Source: Corythucha ciliata (taxonomy: Eukaryota; Arthropoda; Insecta; Hemiptera; Tingidae). From it: a DNA stretch of 64,000 nucleotides. The position numbers and the translations under genes are program-made. Positions 1 to 10,385 of this stretch are shown one piece after another; the stretch's first letter is position 1; the number at the start of each line of letters is the position of its first letter. The notes below the pieces were generated by a model. It saw nothing but the letters and a program-made list of their open reading frames with translations, made no database searches and had not been told where the DNA came from. The stretch spans positions 1,612,001 through 1,676,000 of the forward strand of contig CM075941.1 of the NCBI GenBank assembly GCA_038030265.1. Reading direction: 5' to 3'.

Positions 1-1480
1 CGGGCGATATGGTAAGACCTATCATGTTAGCCCAAGTAAGTAAGGCGGCCATAGTTATATTCAATTTCTCAACGCATTCATGGATCTTCTTACATGTAGT
101 GTATATACATATGTCGTCGGCATACTCCTGGAACTAAAACGGACTCATTATCAGCAACACAGATGGAATATAGCAATGGGCTCAGAATGTCACCCTGAGG
201 TAATCTTTGGTTGGTCAATCGAGGTCCGATATATCGTCCATCTACACGAACCGTTATCTTTCCTGCCCGACAGTAAACTGATAATGTTGCGGGCAAACTG
301 GTATGGCAAACCCAAAGCTACCATCTTCTGGCTCAGAACTGGTAGAACGACACTATCGAACGCTCCTTTTACATCTAAGAAGAGGGCCTAAGTGGATTTC
401 TTCTCTGTGAATTCCACCTCGATTTCACTGATAAGTTGGGCTAAACTATGTTGAGCCGATTTACCTTTGCGAAATGCATACTGCGAATTTGGTAATTTTT
501 CGTGGTGTTCCAACCACCAGTCTAGTCTGTTTTTTATCATTCGTTCGAAAGTTTTCAGCACGCATGAGCACAGGGATATTGGTCTGTAGGATTCTGCTAT
601 GTTAGGTTGCTTTAATGGTTTCAATATTGGGATTACGGTTATCTTCTTCCATGAGTCGGGAAATTGACCTGATCTCCACGTTTCATTTAATATGTTTAAT
701 AAAGTAATTTTGGCATTTAAGGGCATGTTAAATAGAATTGGATGCGTTATGAAATCTTGTCCTGGGGAAGCATTTATTGTGGATTTTATGACTCTGTTAA
801 ATTCGGTCAGAGAAAAGTCTTTAGAAAGGAATGGGTCTTGAGAAGCGGCGTTTTCAGCAGGATCCCGGCAAGGGGGTTTTGAGACTTCATCAGGAGTGAG
901 GTTTTCAAGAAATTCTATAGCCAAGGGGCCTTCGATTGTGGGTAAGGTATTGGATAGTTTACGGTTCTTTATTTTTTTGATTTGATGCCAAATTCTTTTG
1001 AGAGATGTGACCGTGCTCAGTTCATTACAAAAGGACTCCCATGAATTACTTTTCGCCTTTTTTTTATCACTTTTTTAGCCTCTGTGGATTTGGCTAGATA
1101 CATCTGGAAATCGGCGCCGTTTGAATTATTTTTATAATTGGTGTATGCTTTTTTCCTGGCTGAAACGGCCTTTTCACAGTCGTTATTCCACCAGAGGCAT
1201 CCTCCGGAATTCTGAGAGACACTCTCTTTGTGTCTACTCAGGTTTCGGTCGCAAGAAACATGTAGTATTTGCATAAATTTGTCATAATTTAAAAGCTCTA
1301 TAGATTCCTTCTGTAACAAATCTGCCATACATGTTTGAAATCCACTCCAGTTTACGTTATCAGTAATCCATCTGCGGGATTTGTGCATTTTGCCACTACG
1401 CCGAGGGAAGATTTGTTGATTGTTTAATATAATAGGAAGATGATCAGAACCCATGGGGTCCAGTCAAATTGGGGTGCTAA
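1..1480 (-). pseudogene. LINE ORF2, reverse-transcriptase part (broken, runs off window)
   Basis: Minus-strand reverse transcriptase of a non-LTR retrotransposon, the enzyme that copies element RNA at a nicked genomic target. Three open pieces lie in shifted frames: 1017-1454 (the linker after the endonuclease), 388-924 (fingers, with a SYRPISL motif near 580-600) and below 388. Palm motif A reads LDVKGAFD (about 350-380), motif B LPQGDILSPLL (about 180-215), and motif C YADD is encoded by 113-124 in yet another frame. Frameshifts near 390 and 130 and the gap at 925-1016 show decay. The 3' part lies left of the window. It continues the endonuclease at 1561-2061, and ORF1 is at 6246-7130. The overall look is I/Jockey-like; the clade is inference. 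Confidence 0.88.
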
Positions 1481-1560
1481 TTCCGGGCAGCATAAGCTAA
1501 GATCTATCGCAGATTTCCTTCCGTGGCCGACATAGGTGTGGGAACCATAATTTAAATATA

Positions 1561-2061
1561 CTAGTCCTGAATCGCATTAATTAAATTTCTGCCCCTAGCA
1601 TCGGACCACGCAGATCCAAACGCTTCATGGTGACAGTTAAAATCTCCTAGAAATAAAACTGGTTTCGGGTAACTATTGAAAAAGGCTGACCATTGTTGAC
1701 TTGATATGTCATTGTTTGGTGTATTATATATAGAAACTATGGTTAGAGGATTGCTACTACAAGTGTTGAGGGAAATTTTAACGCTGACGCTGTTCAGATT
1801 GGGGACGGATAAAGCAGATTTATACTCGTTAAATAATATATTATTCTTGATTAGTACAGCCACGCCCGCATAGCCGTCTTGTCTGCCTTTTCTACAAATG
1901 TTAAAGTTCCGATAAGTGTAGTTATTCCGTGGTTTGAACCACGTTTCGGATAAGGCGACTAAATTAACTTGGTTTGCCTCTATGCACTTTTCGAGGTCTC
2001 CTTTTTTTCCTACAACAGAATGTGCATTCCATTGCAGTACTTTTAAAGATGTATCAGTCAT
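1561..2061 (-). pseudogene. LINE ORF2, N-terminal apurinic-type endonuclease
   Basis: Start of LINE ORF2 on the minus strand, 166 residues open from an ATG at 2061. It belongs to the exonuclease-endonuclease-phosphatase fold that nicks target DNA. Visible motifs are LQWNAHSV near the N-terminus, LSETWFKP around residue 38 and FLGDFNCHHEAFGS around residue 137, matching the metal-binding and catalytic blocks of LINE endonucleases. The frame stops at 1561, and the linker resumes in another frame at 1454. Upstream, ORF1 should lie immediately before it, but about 4.1 kb of younger insertions (2110-6245) separate them. Confidence 0.88.
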
Positions 2062-2113
2062 ATAATAAGTTTAGGTTTTTAAGAGAAAAGTCTTAAAGTG
2101 AAGTTTAAGTTAA

Positions 2114-3940
2114 CCCATTAGGGACGAGAGGTTCGAATGTTCGAATATACCATTTTTTCTTTATAATCGAACTCTAGTAACTACATGAAACATGGAAAAA
2201 ATTTGTTTTAATCGAAAAAATGCGAGGGGGCGGCGCAAGAGGGTGGTACATATATGTACCGCTCGTCCTTTGGGGTGCTACTTTTTTCACATCTATACTA
2301 CCTTTTTTTCCTCCCCTTTTCACGTGAAAAAACGATTATTTTTTTTTAACATTGTTTATTTACACTGTACAATCGTATTACATATCTCACACTGTACAAT
2401 TCATTTACAAATTTACACAATTGATATGTTTTTTGTTGGAAATTCGCAAAACACTTTATGCATAGGCCGACCTTGCATTTTTGGCATTCTATGAACCCAC
2501 GGCGAGGAACATCCTCCTGCACATCGTCGACGTTTACCCGTTGTTTCCTGGGGCCAATGGTTCATTCCGTCGTAACGGATGTCGGAAACGACCCGGAATT
2601 TCGTGCCTGGCGTCGGGAAGTAGGAGGCTTTCGGTGTGTGCTGGTAGTTGGTCAGATACACCTGGATCAGATCAGAAAATATGAGTTTTTAAAAATGTTA
2701 TTCATGTTTACAAATTACTTATCACATACTTGAGCGATTTCTCTGCGAAATTGCAGGTTGGAAATTTGCCTCCCGATTTTCGATAATTCTGCCACGCATT
2801 GTTTATGCAACGTCGATCAGCCATGTGAAAATCGGCCACCACCATTTCTTTGATCGAATTGCTATCCTATACGCGGCCACATCCTGGTCCATGCGGTCAG
2901 TCCCACCCATGTGCTGATTGTACTCCCGTATAGCATGGGGCTGTGGTATATGTACAGTTTTCCGGGACTGCCGACAAAAGCGTTTAGCCCTCGACATGGG
3001 CGTGCAACCGAATGCAGTCGAAGCGACGGTTACTACGCTGTTGTCCTTCCATTTCATAATAGCGATGCCATTCTTCTTTCAAGGCTTACGTGGAAGTCGC
3101 CTCGCTTCGCTTTGAAACGAAACACATGTAACACGAAACACAATGTATTCTAATAAATAACTGTCGTTTGCAGCGTGATTATAAGATCATTGAGTAATAA
3201 TTTATTAGCTTACCACTGTGTGCGATCCATTGCGTGAACTTATTTTGCTTAACTCCTTCACTTCACCAACGTCCATCCACTTGTGGAAAAATGACGAAGG
3301 AACTAATTTACCTATAATGCCCTTCTACACAGGGGGGTATACAATTCTGCCTTCCCCGGATTAGCCCGAGGGTAACGTACGCGGCGAACTTCAATGAACA
3401 TTATAGTACATGGTTGAAGGGATAAGTGCCTAAGTGAAATGTCTCCAACAACGGTCAGTTTACTCTTATTTATGACTTCCCGAGGTTCGAAAGACGAAAT
3501 TAGTGGAAGATAAAAACTATTTTCAAAAAAAGAACCCGCAAAGGACGAGCGGTACATATTTGTACCACCCGACTTTTACGCCCCCTCTCTGCCGCCCTAT
3601 TTATTTTTCCCGATAATGTTTGGTGAACTAACATCAGCAAGATGTAAGAAAACAGTAACCAGAGTAATATCAACAATAAACGGCAAATCAAGCTGTAAAA
3701 AAATTGAAAATGACACAAAACCTAGGATGTCTCTTCAAAAGCGGAATACTCAAAATTGAAAAATTAATTATGGACAAAATATTCCAGTTAGGCTTTCGAT
3801 TTTTTTTTGGTAGGTAGAACAGACTGTCATAGTATTCTGATAAATAAATGAGCTCGAAATAATAAAAATAACACCTAAAAAAAAATTAAACAAAAAGGGT
3901 ATTTTTCTGGTACATATATGTACCAGCCGTCCCTAATGGG
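2114..3940 (-). mobile_element. piggyBac-type transposon with TTAA duplications
   Basis: A 1827 bp element flanked by TTAA at 2110-2113 and 3941-3944, the piggyBac target duplication. The terminal inverted repeats are CCCATTAGGGACG on the left and CGTCCCTAATGGG on the right. Subterminal palindromes read GGTACATATATGTACC on both sides (about 2247-2262 and 3909-3924), with a variant near 3551-3565. Inside, on the minus strand, is the C-terminal half of a piggyBac transposase (2430-3060). The N-terminal half is not visible, so the copy is internally deleted and non-autonomous. It landed at the junction of the LINE and the Penelope-like element. Confidence 0.92.
2430..3060 (-). pseudogene. piggyBac transposase, C-terminal remnant
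   Basis: The minus-strand ORF at 2803-3057 (84 residues) shows the conserved core downstream of the catalytic aspartates: KWKDNSVVTVAS, then YNQHMGGTDRMDQ and SKKWWWPIFTWLID. These match the DDE_Tnp_1_7 family. In 2413-2661 follow RYDGMNHWP and, after a frameshift, the C-terminal cysteine-rich domain (ECQKCKVGLCIKCF, about 2440-2485). The upstream catalytic region is absent or unrecognisable, so no active enzyme is predicted. Confidence 0.88.
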
Positions 3941-3944
3941 TTAA

Positions 3945-5312
3945 AGCATATAGTTATGAAGAAAAAGCCAAAACACCCGTCAAAGTCTTCAATTATTTAT
4001 TCTCGCCTACGTTTCGCTATGATCCTAGCATCCTCAGGGCTCTAAACATTGTAAAAGTTACACATAATTACTAATTTAAATAACAAAACCAAATATGAGA
4101 AATCAACCACATGGCCCAAGACAAGTATTACCCAAAGTCCGAAATGTTAAAAAGTTCCAGGTCGTTAAAACAAAAACCTCACATTCTAAACACACCCGAT
4201 GTATAAATGAGAGACCTTGTTAGATAATTAAAACCATTTAAAACCCACAATTAACATAATTAAATGAAGCAATTAAAACCCCCCTCCCACCATGACAAAT
4301 TAGGTTAACAAAAGAAAAAAGAGAAAAAGAGCGAGGAAAACACCTGCCGACAAAAACCTCCCTCAACCCACCCCCACATCACCCCCAGCGGCCGTACAGC
4401 TCAACTCACGACGTCCCGCCACCAAGCGAAAAAGCGGTCCATAAAAGGGAGCCAAATTCTCGATGTCCGAGCAGAAGTTCAGGGCGTTGTCACCTTCTTG
4501 ATGGATGTGTGCCATCTCTTTGAAAAGCCGTTTAGGTAGAGACGCCTCTCTGTCAATGATTTTCACGTCATCCCATGCGCCTTGATGTCGCAGTATCGTT
4601 CGACCGTCCTGGCTGTTGAGGGCTCGGACTCCGTCGAGCATCCGACTTGTGTCTACGGACCCTGTCCCGGAGAAGATTCATCGTCTGGTCTATATACGCC
4701 TTTCCACATTGGCACGGAACTCTGTATACGACGTTGAACGCTTGGTCCCTTTCCAACGGAGCCTTTTGCTTCTTGAAAACGCTGTTGTTCTTATTCAGAT
4801 TGTTCCGAAAGGCCAGATTGACATTGTACCGTCGGAGAACCCGCTTCAGCGCAGCCGACTGTGAACCAGTGTAGGGAAGCGAAGCCCATCGTGCACCACC
4901 TTGGTCATCTGCCGGCTTGTTGGATACCACGGGGTGGTAAAATCGGTAAATCGCTTTATCAATCACCTTTTGGGGATGTCATTCCTCTGAAGGAATTCTC
5001 GAACAAACCTTCTTTTTTTGCCGATGAAACTCAGGATCCGACAACGTCAACACACGGGAGGCAAACATATTAGCTACATTTCGTTTCAAACTCCCAGAAT
5101 GGAACGAACGAAAATGAATAAGCCGACCGAGTATGTAGGCTTCGAGTAATGCTCAAAAACAAGTCGCAAATCCGGCTCCCGACGAATGTAGACATCAAGG
5201 AAAGGCAGTCCAAGATCTTTCTCTCTCTCAACAGTGAAGATCAATCTCCCCGCGGCGTAATTGTTAAACCTGTTCAGAAAGGCATCTATATTTGACTCAT
5301 GTCCTACAGCAT
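3945..5312 (-). mobile_element. Penelope-like retroelement, 3' half
   Basis: Minus-strand Penelope-like element. The end of the reverse transcriptase is readable from about 5310 to 5075, including a GLPFLDVYIRRE motif. A GIY-YIG endonuclease follows (about 4950-4390): VVYRVPC then AYIDQT at about 4690-4740, and after a frameshift near 4640 WDDVKIIDRE and LFKEMAHI. The 3' untranslated part (about 3945-4130) is nearly identical to 23552-23733 in the opposite orientation. The 5' side is cut by the foldback element at 5311. The reading frame is broken, so this copy is dead. Confidence 0.85.
4012..4037 (-). ncRNA. hammerhead-like core in Penelope 3' end
   Basis: The minus strand reads CTGAGGA, a short hairpin (GCTA, loop GGATCA, TAGC), then GAAA. 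This is the order of the conserved hammerhead ribozyme core (CUGANGA, stem II, GAAA). Hammerhead motifs are established in Penelope-like elements. A clear stem III and a UH cleavage site were not found by eye, so activity is unproven. A second copy lies at 23639-23664 on the plus strand. Confidence 0.45.
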
Positions 5313-5716
5313 TTGAACGAGATTTTTAATTTTTAGCATGATTGACGTCATTAAAGCATCATCCAAAGTTTTCCTTTGAACGGGACACACTGTGTACGCC
5401 TGTCAAAGTCCAAAAAATGTCGCTCCCGCAGCTAGCTGTCGGATAGAGTGCATTTCTCTACTGCGAATTTCGAATTCGTATTCGAATCGGTAATTGGTAT
5501 CAACAAGTAGAGTCACTAAGTGCAGTAATTTCGTAGAATAACAGCTAATCACGCCGAAATTCGCAGTAGTGAAATGCACCCTTGCCTACAGCCAGCTGCC
5601 GGAGCGACAGTTTTTGATATTTTGGTAGGAGTGCGCATTCCATTCGGTTCAAAGGAAAACTTTGGATAAGGCTTCAATGAGTTTTAGCATGTTATGAATC
5701 ACAAAGCTCGTTCAAA
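5311..5716. mobile_element. Foldback element with ~150 bp inverted arms
   Basis: The left side begins ATTTGAACGAG and the right side ends CTCGTTCAAAT. Further pairs include ATCCAAAGTTTTCCTTTGAAC (5354-5374) with its complement near 5650, and a CTACTGCGAATTTCG block near the centre. No ORF is present. It is a non-autonomous inverted-repeat insertion inside, or at the 5' truncation of, the Penelope-like element. No target duplication was recognised. Confidence 0.7.
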
Positions 5717-6245
5717 TTAGGTTGGTCAAAACAAGCGATTTTTAAGAGAAAAATCATTCTTTTTTCCAAGTAATGGCCTTTCTGCCGAAAACTCGCTGAA
5801 GAACTAAAAAAACGTTCATGAGTAATTTTAAAAAGGACAAATTGAAGAAGTTTTTCCGGCCCATGGGATGTCGATACGCTCAGATTTAGGGTAGAGAAGT
5901 GGTGGTTGATTTTTTTGAAAAATTAGAAATCCACGATTTGCAAAACTTTGAGCATCACTCAAGCCCTCAGAAAATAGTTGAATTTTATCGCAAATGGCTA
6001 TTCCTGACAGAAAAAAGTGTGCTCTTTCCAAATCCATCGTCAAAAGTTGCAAATGTCAGCTGTAAACCGATCTATTTGCATTCAGTTAAGAAAAGTGATG
6101 CAAGCCTCAAAAAACGTTAGAAAAATCATATCTCGTCGGATTTTGATTTTCGGACCATGGTTTATAGGGTGTTTTCGATCGCAAATGTGGCCTATATTCA
6201 CCCAATTTTTTTTTTGTCACACTTATCCTGTTCCACCCTGTATAT
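5717..6245. mobile_element. Remnant of a CAGGGTG-ended element
   Basis: The stretch ends ATCCTGTTCCACCCTG followed by TA (6244-6245), the same terminal signature as the large palindromes at 9.1, 38.6 and 46.1 kb and the mariner-like end at 19799. It is inserted in LINE ORF1, whose frame reads on into the element end. A piece (about 6010-6065) recurs in reverse at 20638-20690. No matching left end is visible, so it is truncated. Confidence 0.55.
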
Positions 6246-7130
6246 ACTAGATCTAAAATATTTTCAATTTTATTTTGCTCGTTATCTGATTTATTGGAAG
6301 GGCGATGAGGGTTAAATTGGATTATTCCGCCTGGTATGCTCTTTTGAATAGGGTTTTGAGATGGCTGAGGTATTGGTGCTCGCGGAGGGTTTATAGGAGA
6401 GGGAGAGAAATAGCGAGTACGTTTCGTACGACGGGCGTACGAGCTTGTTGATGTTATTAGTCTACCATCATATCTAGTATTTTGATGAGTTAGGTTGGGG
6501 AAGATGTTTTCGTCACCCAAGGGGGGAGGATTGCTTGAAATAGCTGCGAAGGAGTTGCCACGAATTAAATTTTTTGCCTCAGAATAAGCAATATTTCTTT
6601 CTGCCATGACGTTTTTATACGTTTTTCGGTATTAAAGGCATGACAAACTTTTCTGTTCGAAGCACTATGATTCCTTTTGCAGTTAACGCACTTTAGTTCC
6701 TGACTTGTGCAATCATTGGTTTCGTGACTTTCACTACATTTGTCGCAGCGTTGTTTGCCTTTACATTGGTCGGCAAAGTGTCCGTATAGAAAACATGTTT
6801 TACATTGCACCACACTAGGTACAAAGGGTGAGACTTCACAGCGAGTATTGTAGATGTATACATTTGCCGGTAATGATTGTCCGCGTATCGTAATTAGAAC
6901 TGATTGGGTAGGTATTAACTTATATTCCTCGGTTGTAGGATCTATGATTCTACGGTTCATCCTTTTTATGTCTATGATTTCCAATTGTCCTAGTTCGGTG
7001 AAAGTTGAACCAGCAACTTCTTCGTCTGAAATTTGAGTGTCAACTCCCCTAATCACACCGCGTCGTACTAATAAGTGTTTCTGAATATAAATTTTAAATC
7101 CTTTATCTTTTATGAAACTTCATTTTAATA
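6246..7130 (-). pseudogene. LINE ORF1 (gag-like, three zinc knuckles)
   Basis: Minus-strand RNA-binding ORF1 of the LINE whose ORF2 is at 1-2061. The 6565-7056 frame starts with an RRM-like stretch and then has CCHC knuckles: CKTCFLYGHFADQC, CDKCSESHETNDC and CVNCKRNHSASNRKVC. A frameshift near 6600 leads into a Pro/Ser-rich tail (6246-6607). The coding frame extends upstream of 7056 to about 7130 without an obvious ATG. Its last residues come from the inserted CAGGGTG element. The three-knuckle layout is typical of I and Jockey-type ORF1 proteins. Confidence 0.85.
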
Positions 7131-9083
7131 GGCGAAAATTGTCCAGTAAACAATCTGAAGAGAGAGAGAGCTAAATCCAGATCCTCACTCAACCGAAGTA
7201 CACGAACAACTGCAATTAACTGCAAACAACTGCAATTTTAACAACGATACATTGTTAAAATCTGACATTTGCATAACATCGAAAAATCGTGTCTTGCTAC
7301 ATGCAGTCTACAACAAGCTTCATACTGTTATTGTTCTATTAGATTGAAATGTTTCTCTCTCCCATGATGGGCACAGGGAAGTGCCTAAAAAGGAGATGAC
7401 GATTCCTTCGAGAAATAGATTGCGTGAAGACGCCAAGCTTTGTTAATGGGATAATCAAATATCAGAAGGAAATTAGCATCTCTCGGGCGGAAGCCCCATC
7501 AAGCGCCGAAAATGAAAAATTAATGAGTCGTAATGGGATAGTGTGTTTTGGTATAAAAGGAACAAATGTTCGCGGGGAGGGGTGGTGATAGTGTTTTCAT
7601 GGCTTTAGTGTCAGATCAAACGGGTAAACTATAGAAAATGATTAAAAATTGTGTTTGTCTATTGACGATTGTAGCTATCACTAGCGGCGCTAGTGTCGTG
7701 TGATAATGAAACAGGTACTCACTACATATGTTAAATGATAAGAATTTTTGTGTTTTTTTTTAAAGTGTTTTTTCGTAGTCAACGTCCGTAACATAATGGG
7801 AAAAAAAGTAGTCAGTTGGCCTAAAGTGACGAGAACAGAAGAACATGGTTTCTGATACATTTGTACGCAAACGTCAAGCAAGCTCCCAAGTCCCAAGCCT
7901 TTCGGCGGTCGACTTTCTCCCAATACTGTGCTAATTTATAGCTGACACTGTTGAACCCTCAATTTTTGGGAAACAATGAAATGACAATGCGGTGTCTCGG
8001 TTACGACGGGAAGAGCAACCGAAGACACAGCAGTTTTCTCTGGCGTCACCCTTGAGAGACATCCCACATCCTTTATCATTTCTTTATTTGTATTCAGTAC
8101 AGAAACGACCAGTAAGCTTCATGGGGAGGGAGGAAGGGCTTCCCTGCTGTCCGCGACAATCACGCTCACGAGCATTTCTAAGATAGGTTGGACAATAAAG
8201 CTGAAGTTTAAAAGTGTTCCCTGTCATGTAAAAAATTAGAAGTAATTTAGTATTTCAATATTAATCGTGTCCTTCGACCAGAATCCCGGCCTCGAACCTA
8301 GACGTATTCAATCACTGCGTTATCGAGGAATATGTTTGCCTCATCTAGGGCCTTGGTACAAACTCGTACGAAAATGCCGCTAGACGTGATTGCTATGGCG
8401 AGATAATGTTATTTCTTATTTGGCGTCCTTGGATTCCGCTTGCGGCTCTTCCCCTGAACCGTTCGTACTAAGACCCCTGGCCGCATACCCAGCATGGAGT
8501 TGGGCAATTCACACCCTCACCATACGAGCGGTCGATGTGCGGTTTGTTGTACAAACACTATACCGAGAACCCTTAATACGAAGCCAAGTGTTTCGGGGCG
8601 CTCATATTATTGTTAATTGGAACGGTGGCGAGGTCTCTACGTTGATGAGTGTCACGAAAACTCATTGTTTGACGAGAAAATTGCTGAACTTAGCTCTATC
8701 TTAAAATAATTTCTAAAAGTTTCACAACTGAGATGATACCCTGCACCTGCAGCAGTTTTCTTTGCTCCAACCATTACACTTAGGGTCCCTGCAACCACTT
8801 CTTTCACAGGAATATTGTCCTGCAGGCAATAATGCGTAGTTCTCCCGATTTAAAAGGTGGCCCCAGAAATGTTGATAATTTTGATTAATTGAAAAAAGTC
8901 CCACCTGTTAATTTTTTAAAAAATTGTCATCCCATGACGTCATGGCACAAGCAATAATAATTGGTTGAAAATTACGATACGATGTTTTGTAAGGATATAC
9001 GATGAAAGCCCGGGGTCGTATTAAAAATACATTTTTTTTTACAAAATGTCGGCCACCGCGGCCGTGGTGTGTTTGAATGCATA
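7131..9083. other. No recognisable gene
   Basis: About 1.95 kb with no domain I can name. Short ORFs at 7992-8186 and 8390-8704 show no motif or signal peptide. 7150-7290 is low-complexity AC-rich. A minus-strand cysteine-rich ORF (8722-8904) is listed separately. Confidence 0.6.
8722..8904 (-). CDS. Possible cysteine-rich exon, unknown
   Basis: 60-residue minus-strand ORF whose C-terminal 35 residues are rich in cysteine: YSCERSGCRDPKCNGW, then ENCCRCRV, before a stop. The spacing (C-x4-C-x4-C-x6-CC-x-C) resembles small secreted disulfide-rich modules, but there is no signal peptide in frame and I recognise no family. It could be a lone exon or chance. Confidence 0.2.
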   Translation of the reverse strand: MGLFSINQNYQHFWGHLLNRENYALLPAGQYSCERSGCRDPKCNGWSKENCCRCRVSSQL

Positions 9084-9085
9084 TA

Positions 9086-10383
9086 CAGGGTGATTCAGGA
9101 GGAAATGCATATACTGAAGTATGTTGTAGTACCAAGTATTTGCGACCAAAATGACCCTATGAACATAGGGTCGCAAATGCTTTCCTTCTGAGATATGCGT
9201 ACAATTGTGTTTTTTCATCGACTGCCTACTTTTTCTCCAAAATATCGATTTTACAGCCCAACCGCTGGGCTTAGAAAAAAAACTGTTGACGGTTTTGAAA
9301 AGTCCACAAAATTTCACTTCAGAAAACCGTGTTTTGAACCGCTGTAAACGAACTCAGTATTTTTTGTGATTTTCCACAAATGGCGAAAGTGACTTCTTTT
9401 AAATTTCTCCTATAATTCAGCGACGATTTCTGCCGAACTTATAATGCTTCCGATATGGTCCCAATATCAGAAAAACATGCCCGTTCTGTGGGCTTTCCAA
9501 TGACCTCCTCAAAATTGATGGTGGTTCATTTTTAAGAGAGATATCTAAGATAATATCCGAAAAAACAAGGTATAAACGTGCAAAATCAGTAAGTTTGTCC
9601 CAGTAAAAATAAGCGTATTTGTGTGCCTTAAACGTGTTATTGTGCCTCGTGAAAGGCAATTATTGCTTGGAATTCAGTCCAAAAACATCACTTTAACGCA
9701 ATAAATGACAAATCATCCCCCTCTCCCACCAGTGGCTTAAAAATGGTGGGGCGTGGGATTTGTCATTTATTGCGTTAAAGTGATGTTTTTGGACTGAATT
9801 CCAAGCAATAATTGCCTTTCACGAGGCACAATAACACGTTTAAGGCACACAAATACGCTTATTTTTACTGGGACAAACTTACTGATTTTGCACGTTTATA
9901 CCTTGTTTTTTCGGATATTATCTGTGATATCTCTCTCAAAAATGAACCACCATCAATTTTGAGGAGGTCATTGGAAAGCCCACAGAACGGGCATGTTTTT
10001 CTGATATTGGGACCATATCGGAAGCATCATAAGTTCGGCAGAAATCGTCGCTGAATTATAGGAGAAATTTAAAAGAAGTCACTTTCGCCATTTGTGGAAA
10101 ATCACAAAAAATACTGAGTTCGTTTACAGCGGTTCAAAACACTGTTTTCTGAAGTGAAATTTTGTGGACTTTTCAAAACCGTCAACAGTTTTTTTCTAAG
10201 CCCAGCGGTTGGGCCGTAAAATCGAGATTTTGGAGAAAAAGTAGGCAGTCGATGAAAAAACACAATTGTACGCATATCTCAGAAGGAAAGCATTTGCGAC
10301 CCTATGTTCATAGGGTCATTTTAGTACAAATACTTGGTACTACAACATACTTCAGTATATGCATTTCCTCCTGAATCACCCTG
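9086..10383. mobile_element. 1.3 kb near-perfect palindrome, TA-flanked
   Basis: The left end is CAGGGTGATTCAGGAGG and the right end its exact complement, each bordered by TA (9084-9085, 10384-10385). The arms of about 630 bp are almost identical around a spacer near 9726-9743. The same 80-residue ORF occurs in each arm (9417-9659 minus, 9812-10054 plus) with only two differences. The TA boundary and CAGGGTG terminus match the mariner-like end at 19799, suggesting mobilisation by a Tc1/mariner-type enzyme (inference). It shares inner motifs such as GCGACCCTATG and GTACTACAACAT with 38632-40302. Confidence 0.85.
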
Positions 10384-10385
10384 TA

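Noticed and set aside
8390..8704. 104-residue frame at 8.4-8.7 kb
   Set aside because: No recognisable domain, signal peptide or splice context; left unassigned.
9417..10054. The 80-residue frame in the palindrome arms as a real gene
   Set aside because: No motif, no start context, and its conservation equals that of the surrounding arm DNA.
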